A stretch of DNA of 64,000 nucleotides from contig NZ_JBBAYI010000010.1 in the NCBI RefSeq assembly GCF_037153985.1, positions 124,001-188,000 on the forward strand, written 5' to 3'. The notes under the pieces were generated by a model, which was not told the DNA's origin, made no database searches, and was given only the letters and a program-made list of their open reading frames with translations. A program made the position numbers and the translations under genes. The stretch's first letter is position 1. The number at the start of each line of letters is the position of its first letter. Source of the DNA: Emticicia sp037153985 (lineage in GTDB: Bacteria; Bacteroidota; Bacteroidia; Cytophagales; Spirosomataceae). Of the stretch, positions 26,753 through 36,053 are shown in pieces.

Positions 26753-28369
26753 ATGAAATCATTCATAAAATATATATCATTAACCGTCGCTGTTTTGGTA
26801 GGTGTAACGGCTTGCGACGTAAACCGATTACCAGAAACCAGTATCAGCGATGCTACTTTCTGGCGTTCAGAGGCTGATTTAAAATCGGCGGCCAATTATC
26901 TGTACACTTTTTTGCCGGGTTTTAATAACGAAGATGTCTGGTCAGACGATGCCGTTGGTCTGGCTTCTAATAGCATCAGCGATGGTTCACGACTGGCACC
27001 TGCTACCGATGGTAATTATAACACACCCTATTCGTTAATAAGAGCAGCCAATAATATTATCGAGAAAGCTCCAAAAGCCACAGCAGCAGGCCAGGCAGCT
27101 ATTGACCGATATACGGCAGAAGCACGTTTTTTCAGAGCATGGGCTTATTTTTCGTTGGTACAGAAATATGGCGATGTGCCTTTGATTCTTAAAACCCTTG
27201 ACGACACCTCGCCTGAATTGACGGCTCCTGCTACTGCCCGCGCACAAATCTACGAGCAGATTTATCAGGACCTTGACTTTGCAGCCGGTAAGTTGCCAAC
27301 ACCAACAGCGTTGGGGTCGGCCGATTATGGTCGTATTTCTAATACCGCGGCACTTGCATTTAAGGCCAGAGTTGCACTTTTTGAAGGTACGCGCTCAAAA
27401 TTTCATAACTACGGTAACCCTAACACCCATTTGTCGGCAGCAGTAGCAGCAGCAAAGGCTGTGATGGATAGCAAACAACACGATTTGTTTGCCAATTACT
27501 TTAACCTTTTTCAGTACGAAGGTGAGGGCCGTCAGAACCGTGAAAACATCATTGTAAGACAATACGGCGTTGCTGTTACCGACCGCGTAAGTACCCATGC
27601 TTATTATAGAGGCACACTTGAAAATGGTAACCTTAGCCCAACCAAAAGTCTGGTTGATTCTTATTTAATGAAAGATGGCTTGCCAATTTCACAATCGCCT
27701 TTATACAAAACACCTACTACTTCGCTAGAGGTTTTCGCTAACCGCGACGAACGCATGGGGGCTACTATCATGAAAAAGGGCGATTCTTACATGGGTACAA
27801 AACCTGTTTTTGATATTGCGCCTTTGGTATTTAATAAAACAGGATTCACTTTTCGTAAATACTCAAACCTTGACGACTGGGTTACGCAAGCATCTTTAAT
27901 GGACCGTGTTATTTTACGTTATGCCGAGGTACTTCTTACTTATGCCGAAGCAAAATTTGAGTTAGAAGGGCAAATCAGCGATGCAGACCTGAATATATCG
28001 GTAAACTTACTCCGCGACAGGGCTAAGATTGCCAGATTGAGCAATGCCTTTGTAGGAGCTAATGGTTTAGATATGCGCGAAGAACTTCGCCGTGAACGCC
28101 GTGTTGAACTGGCACAGGAAAGTTTCCGCTACTGGGATATTATCCGTTGGAAAACCGCTGAAACAGAGCTTCCAAAACCAGTATTAGGCAACTATTTCTT
28201 CAAAGATGAGTTCGGAACTTCAGTTACCGTTAATCTTACAGCCGATAAATACATTTTAGTACAGAATGCCAGTTTCCGTAAGTTTGACCCCCAAAGAGAC
28301 TACTTGTGGCCTTTGCCAATTAATGAAATCTCTCTGAATTCAAATCTGAAACAAAATCCTAAATGGTAA
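26753..28369 (+). CDS. RagB/SusD family nutrient-binding lipoprotein, module 1
   Basis: This 538-residue surface lipoprotein has a signal peptide ending in a lipobox (VGVTAC, Cys ~20). The TPR-like SusD fold begins with LPETSISDATFWRSEADLKSAANYLY and ends with RELRRERRVELAQESFRYWDIIRWK and YLWPLPINEISLN. The ATG at 26753 is preferred over a TTG two codons earlier. It should cap the SusC barrel at 23248-26712 and bind the glycan. A 13-bp hairpin follows about 60 bases after the stop. Confidence 0.95.
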   Translation: MKSFIKYISLTVAVLVGVTACDVNRLPETSISDATFWRSEADLKSAANYLYTFLPGFNNEDVWSDDAVGLASNSISDGSRLAPATDGNYNTPYSLIRAANNIIEKAPKATAAGQAAIDRYTAEARFFRAWAYFSLVQKYGDVPLILKTLDDTSPELTAPATARAQIYEQIYQDLDFAAGKLPTPTALGSADYGRISNTAALAFKARVALFEGTRSKFHNYGNPNTHLSAAVAAAKAVMDSKQHDLFANYFNLFQYEGEGRQNRENIIVRQYGVAVTDRVSTHAYYRGTLENGNLSPTKSLVDSYLMKDGLPISQSPLYKTPTTSLEVFANRDERMGATIMKKGDSYMGTKPVFDIAPLVFNKTGFTFRKYSNLDDWVTQASLMDRVILRYAEVLLTYAEAKFELEGQISDADLNISVNLLRDRAKIARLSNAFVGANGLDMREELRRERRVELAQESFRYWDIIRWKTAETELPKPVLGNYFFKDEFGTSVTVNLTADKYILVQNASFRKFDPQRDYLWPLPINEISLNSNLKQNPKW

Positions 28370-28430
28370 TGTATTTTTAAATGAGCAGGCTAGAAGGCTA
28401 TTAAAAATACTCATTAATTACTGTTTATTA

Positions 28431-28461
28431 AGTTTCCTTCTCTGGTCAAGAGAAGGAAACT
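28431..28461 (+). terminator. hairpin after susD, module 1
   Basis: A perfect 13-bp inverted repeat (28431-28443 with 28449-28461) has a 5-nt loop. There is no strong T tract, so it may attenuate transcription or stabilise the 3' end rather than terminate fully before the heparinase genes. Confidence 0.55.
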
Positions 28462-28616
28462 ATTTATCTGTAAACCCGATTCTGCTAAATCCCACACCAT
28501 AAAACTCCTGTTATTTATTACTAACCTTTGAGCGTATTCTTAACAATGTACGTTGCTGGTTTTCGGCAATACTACCACACAATTTTATTTTACTCTGGAT
28601 TCAAAACTATAAATCT

Positions 28617-30491
28617 ATGGAAAAGAAATGTTTTGTTTTTTTGTTCATATTGCTTTGGGCATCTGCCTTGAAGGCTTCGGCGCAGTTGATGTATCTGAAA
28701 GAAGAAACAAAATTTTCGGCTCACCCTCGTTTGTTGCTTCTGCAAGATGAAGAAAAAGATATTTTGAAAAACATTGCTTCTGACCCAAACTGGGCAAAAA
28801 TACATCAGGTAATTATCAATGAAAGTGACCGTCTGATAAACATACCTACGCTGGAGCGCATACAAATCGGGCGTCGTTTGCTCGATAAATCCAGAGAATG
28901 CCTTCGCAGGGTTTTCTATCTTTCTTATGCCTACCGAACTACCCATGATAAAAAATACCTGAATAGGGCCGAACAGGAGTTATTGAAAGTTTCACAGTTT
29001 AGTGACTGGAATCCAAGTCATTTTCTGGATGTAGCCGAAATGACAATGGGCGTAGCCATCGGCTATGACTGGTTGTTTAACGATTTACCACAAACCTCAA
29101 AAGAAATCATCAGAGAAGCTATTTTGAAAAAAGGAATCGAGCCTTCGCTAGATAATAAATATAATAGCTGGCTGAAAGCCTCTCATAACTGGAATCAGGT
29201 TTGTAATGCAGGAATGACTTACGGCGCATTGGCTATTTTTGAAGATAATCCGGCTTTGGCAAGGCAGATTATTGACCGCGCCATCGGCTCAATCAAGCTG
29301 CCAATGCAAGACTACAAACCTGAAGGGGCTTATCCTGAAGGTTATAGTTATTGGGGATATGGCACCAGTTTTAATGTGATGTTTCTGAGTGCTGTTCAGA
29401 AAGCCTTCAATACAGACTTTCAGTTATCTAATGCACAAGGGTTTCTGAAAACAGCAGGATATTTTCAGCACATGGTGGGCACTTCGGGTAAGAGTTTTAA
29501 TTATTCAGATGCCGGCAATGGCTCTGATTTAAGTCCGGCCATGTTCTGGTTTGCCAATCGGAATAAAGATAATAGCTTGTTGTACACTGAAAAAAATTAC
29601 CTGCAAGGTGGAAATAAAAATATAGGTCGCGACCGCCTGCTGCCGGCAGCCATGCTATGGGGTAAAGATATTTCGTTGGTAAATGCAGAGGCTCCTAAAC
29701 AGTTGCTATGGGTAGGGCAGGGTAAAAATCCTGTGGCATTGATGCGTACTTCATGGACAGACCCAAATGCAATTTATGTGGGTTTCAAAACAGGGTCGCC
29801 GTCAGTGAACCATGGTCACATGGATGTTGGGTCTTTTGTGATGGATGCCAACGGTGAACGCTGGTCGATGGATTTTGGTATGCAAGAATATGAATCGCTC
29901 GAATCAAAAGGCGTAAAACTTTGGGGTATGGCTCAAAACTCTGAGCGTTGGCAGGTGTTCCGCTATAATAATCTGGCACATAGCACTTTGGTTTTCGACA
30001 ATGAATTCCAGAATGTAGAGGGTTATGCTGCCATTAATCAGTCAACCAGCAATCCTCTGTTTCTAAGTGCCGTCAGCGACATTACGGCAGTTTACAAGAA
30101 CAAAACCCGACAGGTGCAAAGGGGAGTAGCTATTATAAATAAAAAATATGTAGCCGTAAAAGACGAAGTCAAAACAGCCGAAATACCTGTGAATGTACGT
30201 TGGGCTATGCTTACGCCCGCCGAAGTAAGCATGGCTGAAAATGGCGAAGCTATTCTGATGCAGAAGGGTAAAAAATTACGGCTAAAAGTACTAGAACCTT
30301 CAAATGCCCTTATTAAAACATGGTCAACACAAGGGCCGCACGAGTATGATGCTTCTAATGCTGGTACTACGTTGGTGGGGTTTGAAATAAGCCTTCCGGC
30401 GAATACTAAAACCAATCTGACGGTCTTACTGATTCCTGAAGGGGTAAAGCCAGAAAAAAGTATTCCTGCTCTTAATGACTGGAACAAATAA
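28617..30491 (+). CDS. heparinase II/III family polysaccharide lyase-like protein 1
   Basis: This 624-residue protein has a signal peptide (MEKKCFVFLFILLWASALKASAQ), an N-terminal (alpha/alpha) toroid (HPRLLLLQDEEKDILKNIASD, SHNWNQVCNAGMTYGALAIFED, PEGAYPEGYSYWGYGTSFNV) and a C-terminal heparinase II/III-like beta-sandwich (SVNHGHMDVGSFVMDANGERW, HSTLVFDNEFQN). The NHGHMD histidines and the upstream NW/YPEGYSYW region are the places where this superfamily keeps catalytic and metal residues. It probably cleaves uronic-acid-containing polysaccharide by beta-elimination. The exact PL family and substrate cannot be assigned by eye. It is followed after 30 bases by a second member of the superfamily. 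Confidence 0.85.
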   Translation: MEKKCFVFLFILLWASALKASAQLMYLKEETKFSAHPRLLLLQDEEKDILKNIASDPNWAKIHQVIINESDRLINIPTLERIQIGRRLLDKSRECLRRVFYLSYAYRTTHDKKYLNRAEQELLKVSQFSDWNPSHFLDVAEMTMGVAIGYDWLFNDLPQTSKEIIREAILKKGIEPSLDNKYNSWLKASHNWNQVCNAGMTYGALAIFEDNPALARQIIDRAIGSIKLPMQDYKPEGAYPEGYSYWGYGTSFNVMFLSAVQKAFNTDFQLSNAQGFLKTAGYFQHMVGTSGKSFNYSDAGNGSDLSPAMFWFANRNKDNSLLYTEKNYLQGGNKNIGRDRLLPAAMLWGKDISLVNAEAPKQLLWVGQGKNPVALMRTSWTDPNAIYVGFKTGSPSVNHGHMDVGSFVMDANGERWSMDFGMQEYESLESKGVKLWGMAQNSERWQVFRYNNLAHSTLVFDNEFQNVEGYAAINQSTSNPLFLSAVSDITAVYKNKTRQVQRGVAIINKKYVAVKDEVKTAEIPVNVRWAMLTPAEVSMAENGEAILMQKGKKLRLKVLEPSNALIKTWSTQGPHEYDASNAGTTLVGFEISLPANTKTNLTVLLIPEGVKPEKSIPALNDWNK

Positions 30492-30521
30492 GTGTCTATC
30501 AATCCTGAACCTGAATACAGT

Positions 30522-32456
30522 ATGAAAAAACTTTTTTTATTGTTTTTATTAAGCCTGCCTATACTAAGTACAGCACAGGTAACACAGCGAAACATTTTAG
30601 GTAATAGATATTCGTTAGATGCCTATAAACAGAATATTATTCCTAAAAATCAATGGAAGCCATACCCAAAAAACCCAGACGAGTGGAAGGCGGCTTTACC
30701 AGATACTCTTTTACAATCGTTGATTAAAGCTGGCGAACTAGCTGTACGTAAAGAAATGCCGCAGTTATCGGCTACTTTGCTCATGGAATATGTGCGTTCG
30801 GGTGACCGCGAACAGCATTCAAAAATATCTTATGCACGCCGTAATAACCTGATTGATTTGATACTGGCCGAATCGGTAGAAGGTAAGGGCCGTTTTACGG
30901 AAGCAATCATGAATTACGTTTGGGCTATTTGTGAAGAAACCTACTGGGGTGTTCCGGCACATTTAGGTGTGCAAAAAGCTAAAAATGGGTTACCCGATGC
31001 CGAAGACCCGACAGTTGATTTATTTGCTGCCGAAACGGCTTCGGTATTGGCTTTGACAGATTACTTTACAGGCGAAAAACTGGATAAAATCTCGCCTCTC
31101 ATTCGTAAACGAATTTACTATGAAGTAAATCGTAAAATTTTTGAACCTATCAAGCAAGTAGAACGATATGGTTATTTGAGCAAGAAAAATCCTGTCAATA
31201 ACTGGAATCCATGGATAGTCTCGAACCTCTTGATTGCCGACTTGCTGTTAGAAACCGACGAAACCAAACGAGTAAGCTATGCCTACAACTACGCCGGCTT
31301 TTTAGATTCGTATCTTAACAGTTTGGGAGATGAAGGCGGCTGTGACGAAGGCCCCAGTTACTGGTTTGCCGCTGGTGCTTGCGTGTTCGATGCGCTTGAA
31401 ACCCTTGCGAGTGCTACAAATGGTAAGGTCGATATTTACAATGAGCCGCTAATTCAGAAAATGGCTTCGTATGTGTATAAAATGCACATAGCCGATGACT
31501 ATTTCGTGAATTTTGCCGATGCTGACCCTAAACTACGCCCTGACGGATTAATGCTCTATCGGTTTGGGCAAGCCTTAAATGACAATGCTCTTACTCAGTT
31601 TGGTTTATGGGCATTCCAGAAATTCCCGACTACGGCAATAGCAAATAGTAGTTTCCACCGAATGCGCCGAATAGCCAACTTCCTGGTTTTACTAAAGGTA
31701 CCTACAACACCAACATCTTACAAACCCAATGGCGATGCTTGGTTTGGAGATATTCAGGTACTTACTACACGCTCGTCGAATGGCTTTTTTCTGGCTACTC
31801 ATGCAGGGCATAACGCCGAAAGCCATAATCATAACGATGTTGGCGATTTCCTCTTATATGCAAACGGAGAACCTGTTATTATTGATGCAGGGCGTGGTAA
31901 TTATACAGCCCGTACCTTTTCGTCTAAAAGATACGAGTTGTGGTTTACACAATCGCAATACCATAATTTGCCTATTGTGAATGGTAAAGGGCAATTGGCT
32001 GGCCGCCAATATGAAGGTATAAACATTAAAAGTACCTTGAACGACAAAGAAGCCTCTCTGGCTATGAACATAACACCAGCTTATGACAAATCGACCGGTA
32101 TAGAGGTATGGAACAGGACTGTAAAGTTAAATAAAATCAAAAATCAGATCGAAATAACCGACGACTATACTTTAACCCAAAAACCTGTATCGCTTGAGCA
32201 AGTGTTCATGACTGTTTGTGATATTGATACCGCTTCGCCGGGTAAAATAAGCCTGACTACTGCAAACAAACAAAATATAACTTTGCTCTACGATGCCAAA
32301 AACTGGAGTGTATCAACCGATTTGCCATCGACCGAAGGTATGGAGTACAACAGTTTTAAAACCAAATGGAATAGCCGCCCTGTACGTAGGATTATCCTGA
32401 CAAACAAAGCATTACAACAAAAAGGTAAGTATACTTTTACGTTGGTTCAGAATTAA
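30522..32456 (+). CDS. heparinase II/III family polysaccharide lyase-like protein 2
   Basis: This 644-residue protein starts at 30522 (MKKLFLLFLLSLPILSTAQ) with a signal peptide; an in-frame extension to 30492 adds ten residues before it and is not credible. The toroid domain (NNWNPWIVSNLLIADLLLET, DEGGCDEGPSYWFAAGACVFD) and the beta-sandwich (HAGHNAESHNHNDVGDFLLYANGEPVIIDAG) have the heparinase II/III layout. It differs from its neighbour in having HNHND rather than NHGHMD. The two genes are likely translated from one mRNA and may act on successive stages of one polymer, for example endo and exo or oligosaccharide lyase steps. Confidence 0.87.
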   Translation: MKKLFLLFLLSLPILSTAQVTQRNILGNRYSLDAYKQNIIPKNQWKPYPKNPDEWKAALPDTLLQSLIKAGELAVRKEMPQLSATLLMEYVRSGDREQHSKISYARRNNLIDLILAESVEGKGRFTEAIMNYVWAICEETYWGVPAHLGVQKAKNGLPDAEDPTVDLFAAETASVLALTDYFTGEKLDKISPLIRKRIYYEVNRKIFEPIKQVERYGYLSKKNPVNNWNPWIVSNLLIADLLLETDETKRVSYAYNYAGFLDSYLNSLGDEGGCDEGPSYWFAAGACVFDALETLASATNGKVDIYNEPLIQKMASYVYKMHIADDYFVNFADADPKLRPDGLMLYRFGQALNDNALTQFGLWAFQKFPTTAIANSSFHRMRRIANFLVLLKVPTTPTSYKPNGDAWFGDIQVLTTRSSNGFFLATHAGHNAESHNHNDVGDFLLYANGEPVIIDAGRGNYTARTFSSKRYELWFTQSQYHNLPIVNGKGQLAGRQYEGINIKSTLNDKEASLAMNITPAYDKSTGIEVWNRTVKLNKIKNQIEITDDYTLTQKPVSLEQVFMTVCDIDTASPGKISLTTANKQNITLLYDAKNWSVSTDLPSTEGMEYNSFKTKWNSRPVRRIILTNKALQQKGKYTFTLVQN

Positions 32457-32470
32457 AAAATACATAAAAA

Positions 32471-32515
32471 CCATAGTGCAAGAGGTGAACTGCACCTGCA
32501 CCTCTTGCCACATGG
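32471..32515. terminator. bidirectional hairpin between the convergent lyase and MFS genes
   Basis: A 10-bp stem (GCAAGAGGTG 32478-32487 with CACCTCTTGC 32499-32508) is extended by an outer CCAT/ATGG pairing (32471-32474 with 32512-32515). It sits exactly between two convergent stop codons. Confidence 0.7.
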
Positions 32516-32518
32516 TAC

Positions 32519-33700
32519 TCAGAATTTCCTGAATGTAAAGGCTACTATGAGCAATAAAATACTTACTAGGCCCAGAGCTAACGGCAACGAAGTGGCCTCA
32601 GCCAGAAAGCCTAGCAGGGCAGGGCCAGCAAGCTGACCAATATATCCAAGTGTAGTTACGCCCGCAATAGCTGTGCTTGGTGCAACATCGGGTAAGTTAC
32701 CAGCAGTACTGAAAAACACAGGTACAATATTAGCACAACCAATGCCTACCAGTACAAACCCCGAAATGGTAGCAATACCTGACGGAATTATTATGGCAAT
32801 CAGTAGTCCTAAGGCTGCCATGACTCCTCCATAAAGTACTACTTTCTGTGAACTGAAACGATTAATCAGCCCGTCGCCAGACAAGCGCATAACAGCCATT
32901 GCCACCGAAAACGCAGCAAAACCCACCCCTGACATCGAATCTTCAAAGTTACGGTGAAACTTTAGAAAAACTGCGCTCCAGTCAAGTATAGCTCCTTCGG
33001 CCAGAAATGCAATAAAACACATCAATCCAAGTACAAGCACGGCACCTTTCGGAATAATAAGAGTAGCTGTTTCTACCTGTTTTTCGTCAGAATGAGGTAA
33101 CAAATTATTGTATTGGCTAACTGAAATAACAACCAGTAATACTGATATTATGCTAATGGCAATTGTTGAAGACAAACCCAGTTCAAGCAAAAAACCAAGC
33201 CCTAATGAGCCAATAAGGCCTCCTAAACTGAACAAACCATGAAAAGAAGATAAAATATATTTTCCTACTCGTTCTTGTATCAGCACAGCCTGAGCATTCA
33301 TGGAAACATCAATAGCCCCGATAGCCATCCCGAACAAATAGAGTGATATGGCAAGCATTATGCTATTATCGGCAAATAAAAGTAACGGCAAAATGGCTGA
33401 AATCATCAGGCCCGACAGTAACATAATAAGCCGGCTACCAAACTTATTAATTAAAGAACCTGTAAAAGGCATAATAGTCATGGCCCCTGCTCCCAGACAA
33501 AGCAGTATCAAGCCAAGACGGGCATCGTTTAGGTGTAGCCTTGTTTTGGCTAGCGGAACCATCGGCACCCAACTGGCTAAGCCAATGCCACATACCAGAA
33601 AAATAAGTAAAGTTGCTATACGTGCTTTGCGTAATTTGTTTTTTAAGGTTAAAGTATCTGTTTCAGAAAGCATAAACTCGTTCAGAAAAGTATGAGACAT
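32519..33700 (-). CDS. MFS transporter
   Basis: This 393-residue protein has about twelve hydrophobic helices with the MFS loop motif between TM2 and TM3 (GSLINKFGSRLIMLLSG). Segments such as ASWVPMVPLAKTRLHLNDARLGLILLCLGAGAM and AIDVSMNAQAVLIQERVG resemble the YbjJ/fucose-permease-like branch. It lies inside the polysaccharide region but on the opposite strand. Import of the monosaccharide products across the inner membrane is therefore a reasonable guess, not shown. A perfect minus-strand TAnnTTTG box is present at 33799-33792, without a good partner TTG. Confidence 0.88.
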   Translation of the reverse strand: MSHTFLNEFMLSETDTLTLKNKLRKARIATLLIFLVCGIGLASWVPMVPLAKTRLHLNDARLGLILLCLGAGAMTIMPFTGSLINKFGSRLIMLLSGLMISAILPLLLFADNSIMLAISLYLFGMAIGAIDVSMNAQAVLIQERVGKYILSSFHGLFSLGGLIGSLGLGFLLELGLSSTIAISIISVLLVVISVSQYNNLLPHSDEKQVETATLIIPKGAVLVLGLMCFIAFLAEGAILDWSAVFLKFHRNFEDSMSGVGFAAFSVAMAVMRLSGDGLINRFSSQKVVLYGGVMAALGLLIAIIIPSGIATISGFVLVGIGCANIVPVFFSTAGNLPDVAPSTAIAGVTTLGYIGQLAGPALLGFLAEATSLPLALGLVSILLLIVAFTFRKF

Positions 33701-34207
33701 TAATTATTTCTCAAATAAATAGATATTCTCAAAAAGGTAAGGCATATTTTAAAAAAAATATTAATTACTTTTTAATCTTTAAGAATTTTATCAAATTTAC
33801 ACAATATAATAATTACCCTGAAAACCTGATTAACCCCTCATCCAGTAAAATTTCTATTCTCTAGTATTCCCAGAAAGTTGTTGTTAAAAGCAATCTTTTA
33901 TCGTGGAATCCGCACATGTACGTAAAGATTATTTTAACCAAACCCCGATACAATAGGACTATATGAAGAATTTTTAAATTTTTTTAAAAATTAATTTCTT
34001 TAGCGTGTCCGTTACATTCTCAAACTGCTAACTGTTTGATTCCAAGCACATATCTATTTGTGCCTGCTATTTTTTTGTGGTTTTTATTAAACGGAATACA
34101 AGAATAATAGCCATATTATTAAGAATCTAATGTTGTATTTTTTCAAGAATATTTGAAATGATTTAGGGATTTTGCCGAATTAATTGACTATACATATTAA
34201 CGAAGTC
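33701..34207. other. 507-base intergenic region between the MFS gene and sigma module 2
   Basis: This AT-rich divergent region should hold promoters for both neighbours. A minus-strand TAAATTTG (33799-33792) could be the -7 box of the MFS gene. On the plus strand TCTATTTG (34053-34060) is one mismatch from TAnnTTTG and is followed by TGCC, as is the -7 box of the first sigma gene. It lies ~150 bases upstream of the start and has no well-spaced TTG. I found no frame, tRNA or strong repeat here. Confidence 0.4.
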
Positions 34208-34792
34208 ATGCATTTGAAAACTAACCGCTCTATAATGAAGTACCAAAAACTTACTGACGATGAATTGGTTGATTTCTTGAAAGGTGATAATCAGACAGCC
34301 TTTGAAGAGATATACAATCGGTATTGGTACAAACTATTTGGCATAGCCTACCATGAAATCGGTACCAGAGAAGAAGCCGAAGAATTAGTACACGACCTTT
34401 TTGAAAGCCTTTGGAATCGTCGCCAGACAAGTATTATTAGGCATTTGTCTTCTTATTTGGTGGTGTCTATCAAGCATTTGTCAACTAATTACATTAAGTC
34501 GCAAATTACACATCGTAAATTTCAAGAGTATCTGATATTCAATCAGATACATCAATCATACTCAACAGACGAAATCGTAGAATTTACTGACCTTTCGAAG
34601 GCAGTAGAAGAAGCGATGAAAAAGCTACCGGAAAAAAGCTGTGAAATTTTTAAACTCAGTCGTTTTGAAAACCAATCAGTAAAAGATATTGCCAGTAAGA
34701 TGAATCTTTCAGAAAAAGCAGTTGAATATCATCTTACCAAAACGCTTAAAGTATTAAAGGAACAACTTCGGGCTTATCATATAGATAATTAA
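34208..34792 (+). CDS. RNA polymerase ECF sigma factor (Bacteroidetes type), module 2
   Basis: This sigma-70 family factor of ~194 residues has region 2 (NQTAFEEIYNRYWYKLFGIAYHEI, then EELVHDLFESLWNRR) and region 4 (LPEKSCEIFKLSRFENQSVKDIASKMNLSEKAVEYHLTKTLKVL). An ATG at 34208 or the internal ATG at 34235 (MKYQKLTDDELVDFLKGD) are both possible; the second matches the usual family N-terminus closely. It is paralogous to the factor at 20985. It is followed 47 bases later by its FecR partner and should respond to the SusC at 36054. Confidence 0.9.
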   Translation: MHLKTNRSIMKYQKLTDDELVDFLKGDNQTAFEEIYNRYWYKLFGIAYHEIGTREEAEELVHDLFESLWNRRQTSIIRHLSSYLVVSIKHLSTNYIKSQITHRKFQEYLIFNQIHQSYSTDEIVEFTDLSKAVEEAMKKLPEKSCEIFKLSRFENQSVKDIASKMNLSEKAVEYHLTKTLKVLKEQLRAYHIDN

Positions 34793-34839
34793 TCAAGTTT
34801 CAAAATTAAAGATGCCGTTATTTTTACGAGCTAAGGTCT

Positions 34840-35856
34840 ATGAACCAGCACGAATTCGACAAACTACTAGAAAAATATTTAGCAGGTGAGTGTAATTCTG
34901 AAGAAGAACAATTGATTTGGGAATGGCAGGATAACATGTTAAAAAACAGTCAGTTATCTCTTAATCCCGATGAGAAAGAAGCAATCAAAAAACGTCTTTG
35001 GAACAGAATTTATAGCAATACTATCGGTCAGGAAGAAGGTATTTCTTCCCCTAAACTGGCCATAACGCTTTTTAAATGGGGTATTGCTGCGGCAGTGTTG
35101 TTGGGTCTTGTTAATCTTTTCCTTTTGTTAAGAAACAAAGATTCCGACTTGGCCGCCAACACTGTAAACACCACTTTGGCTACTGATATTGAAATAAAAA
35201 ATACTTCACTTACCGAAAACGAAATAAAACTGGAAGATGGCACTATTGTAAGGCTAAAGACCAATAGCTCAATCAGTTATCCGAAACACTTTGGCACCCA
35301 TGTTCGAAATGTGTATCTGAAAGGAGAGGCATTTTTTAAAGTTAAACGTAACCCTAATGCTCCGTTTATTGTCCATACCGGCGATTTAGTTACCGAGGTA
35401 TTAGGGACAAGTTTTAACGTAAAATCGTATGATAACGCCAAGGCTATCGAGGTTTCGGTTACTTCAGGGCGCGTATCAGTATATGAAGCATCCAGCCCCG
35501 TAGCTGATAAAAAGAACGGGGTTATTCTGACACCTAATCAGAAAGTGATTTTCGATAAAAGTTCAAAGAAAATCATACAGGGAATTGTAGAGAACCCACT
35601 GGTGATAGGCCAGCAAATGAACAAAATTGACTTTGTTTTTGAAGATACAATGCTGCCTCAGGTATTACAGAAATTAAAAAATTCCTATGGCATTGAAATA
35701 ATCATTGAGAATCAGGATTTAGCCCAATGTGCGCTTACCGCTGACCTTAACGACCTGCCACTAACCACACAACTTGAACTCATTTGCCGCTCTATTAACG
35801 CCCGTTTCGAGCAACGCGGAACCAGTTTTTTTATAAGTGGCGAGGGGTGCAAATAA
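34840..35856 (+). CDS. FecR family anti-sigma factor, module 2
   Basis: This 338-residue single-pass membrane protein has the same order as its paralogue in module 1: a cytoplasmic anti-sigma part (FDKLLEKYLAGECNSEEEQLIWEWQD), a membrane helix (~70-92, KWGIAAAVLLGLVNLFLLL), a FecR domain (IKLEDGTIVRLKTNSSISYP...LKGEAFFKVKRNPNAPFIVHTGDLVTEVLGTSFNV) and a C-terminal DUF4974 domain (FVFEDTMLPQVLQKLKNSYGIEIII). The periplasmic domain should contact the STN domain of the SusC encoded ~200 bases downstream and control the sigma factor encoded upstream. Confidence 0.92.
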   Translation: MNQHEFDKLLEKYLAGECNSEEEQLIWEWQDNMLKNSQLSLNPDEKEAIKKRLWNRIYSNTIGQEEGISSPKLAITLFKWGIAAAVLLGLVNLFLLLRNKDSDLAANTVNTTLATDIEIKNTSLTENEIKLEDGTIVRLKTNSSISYPKHFGTHVRNVYLKGEAFFKVKRNPNAPFIVHTGDLVTEVLGTSFNVKSYDNAKAIEVSVTSGRVSVYEASSPVADKKNGVILTPNQKVIFDKSSKKIIQGIVENPLVIGQQMNKIDFVFEDTMLPQVLQKLKNSYGIEIIIENQDLAQCALTADLNDLPLTTQLELICRSINARFEQRGTSFFISGEGCK

Positions 35857-36053
35857 AACCATGTATCTATTCAACCTTAACAATCATATAATTTACAAAA
35901 CCTAAATATTAACAAAACCAAAATGAAAACATGAAACAAAAAAAACCGATGATGTTGGCGCATCACCGGCTTTGAGCACTCTCAATCGAACGGCAATTCG
36001 ATTCACGAGAGTAGAGTTTTTACCTATTACAAGTATAAAACCAACCTAAATGT
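35857..36053 (+). promoter_or_regulatory. leader between fecR and susC, module 2
   Basis: Six bases after the fecR stop lies GTATCTATTCAACCTTAA (35863-35880), the motif also found after the first fecR. The AACC core resembles the -35 element of many ECF-sigma promoters, and an AT-rich CATATAAT lies ~16 bases on, so this could be a sigma-responsive promoter of susC. The distal half contains an antisense-oriented terminator and a bulged 13-bp hairpin, described separately. Confidence 0.4.
35938..36042 (-). ncRNA. predicted cis-antisense RNA opposite the susC leader, module 2
   Basis: On the minus strand a 9-bp stem (35970-35962 with 35955-35947) is followed by nine Ts (35946-35938). One stem pair is G-U in minus-strand RNA but A-C in plus-strand RNA, which favours the minus strand as the transcribed one. 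A 13-bp hairpin with a 3-nt bulge (35979-35991 with 35998-36013) fills the rest. TTG (about 36076-36074), ~19 bases, then TACATTTA (about 36054-36047) would be the promoter, one mismatch from consensus and over the susC start as in module 1. Expression is inferred; positions near 36050 may be off by one base. Confidence 0.5.

Noticed and set aside
5195..28369. Assigning the GH78 rhamnosidase to the SusC/SusD locus (for example an ulvan-type pathway)
   Set aside because: The rhamnosidase is on the other strand and separated by the kdp locus and housekeeping genes; only loose functional themes connect them.
35931..35975. Possible 14-codon leader peptide (MKQKKPMMLAHHRL) before the second susC
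   Set aside because: It coincides with the A-run and terminator stem of the predicted antisense RNA, has no regulatory codon pattern, and no equivalent exists before the first susC.
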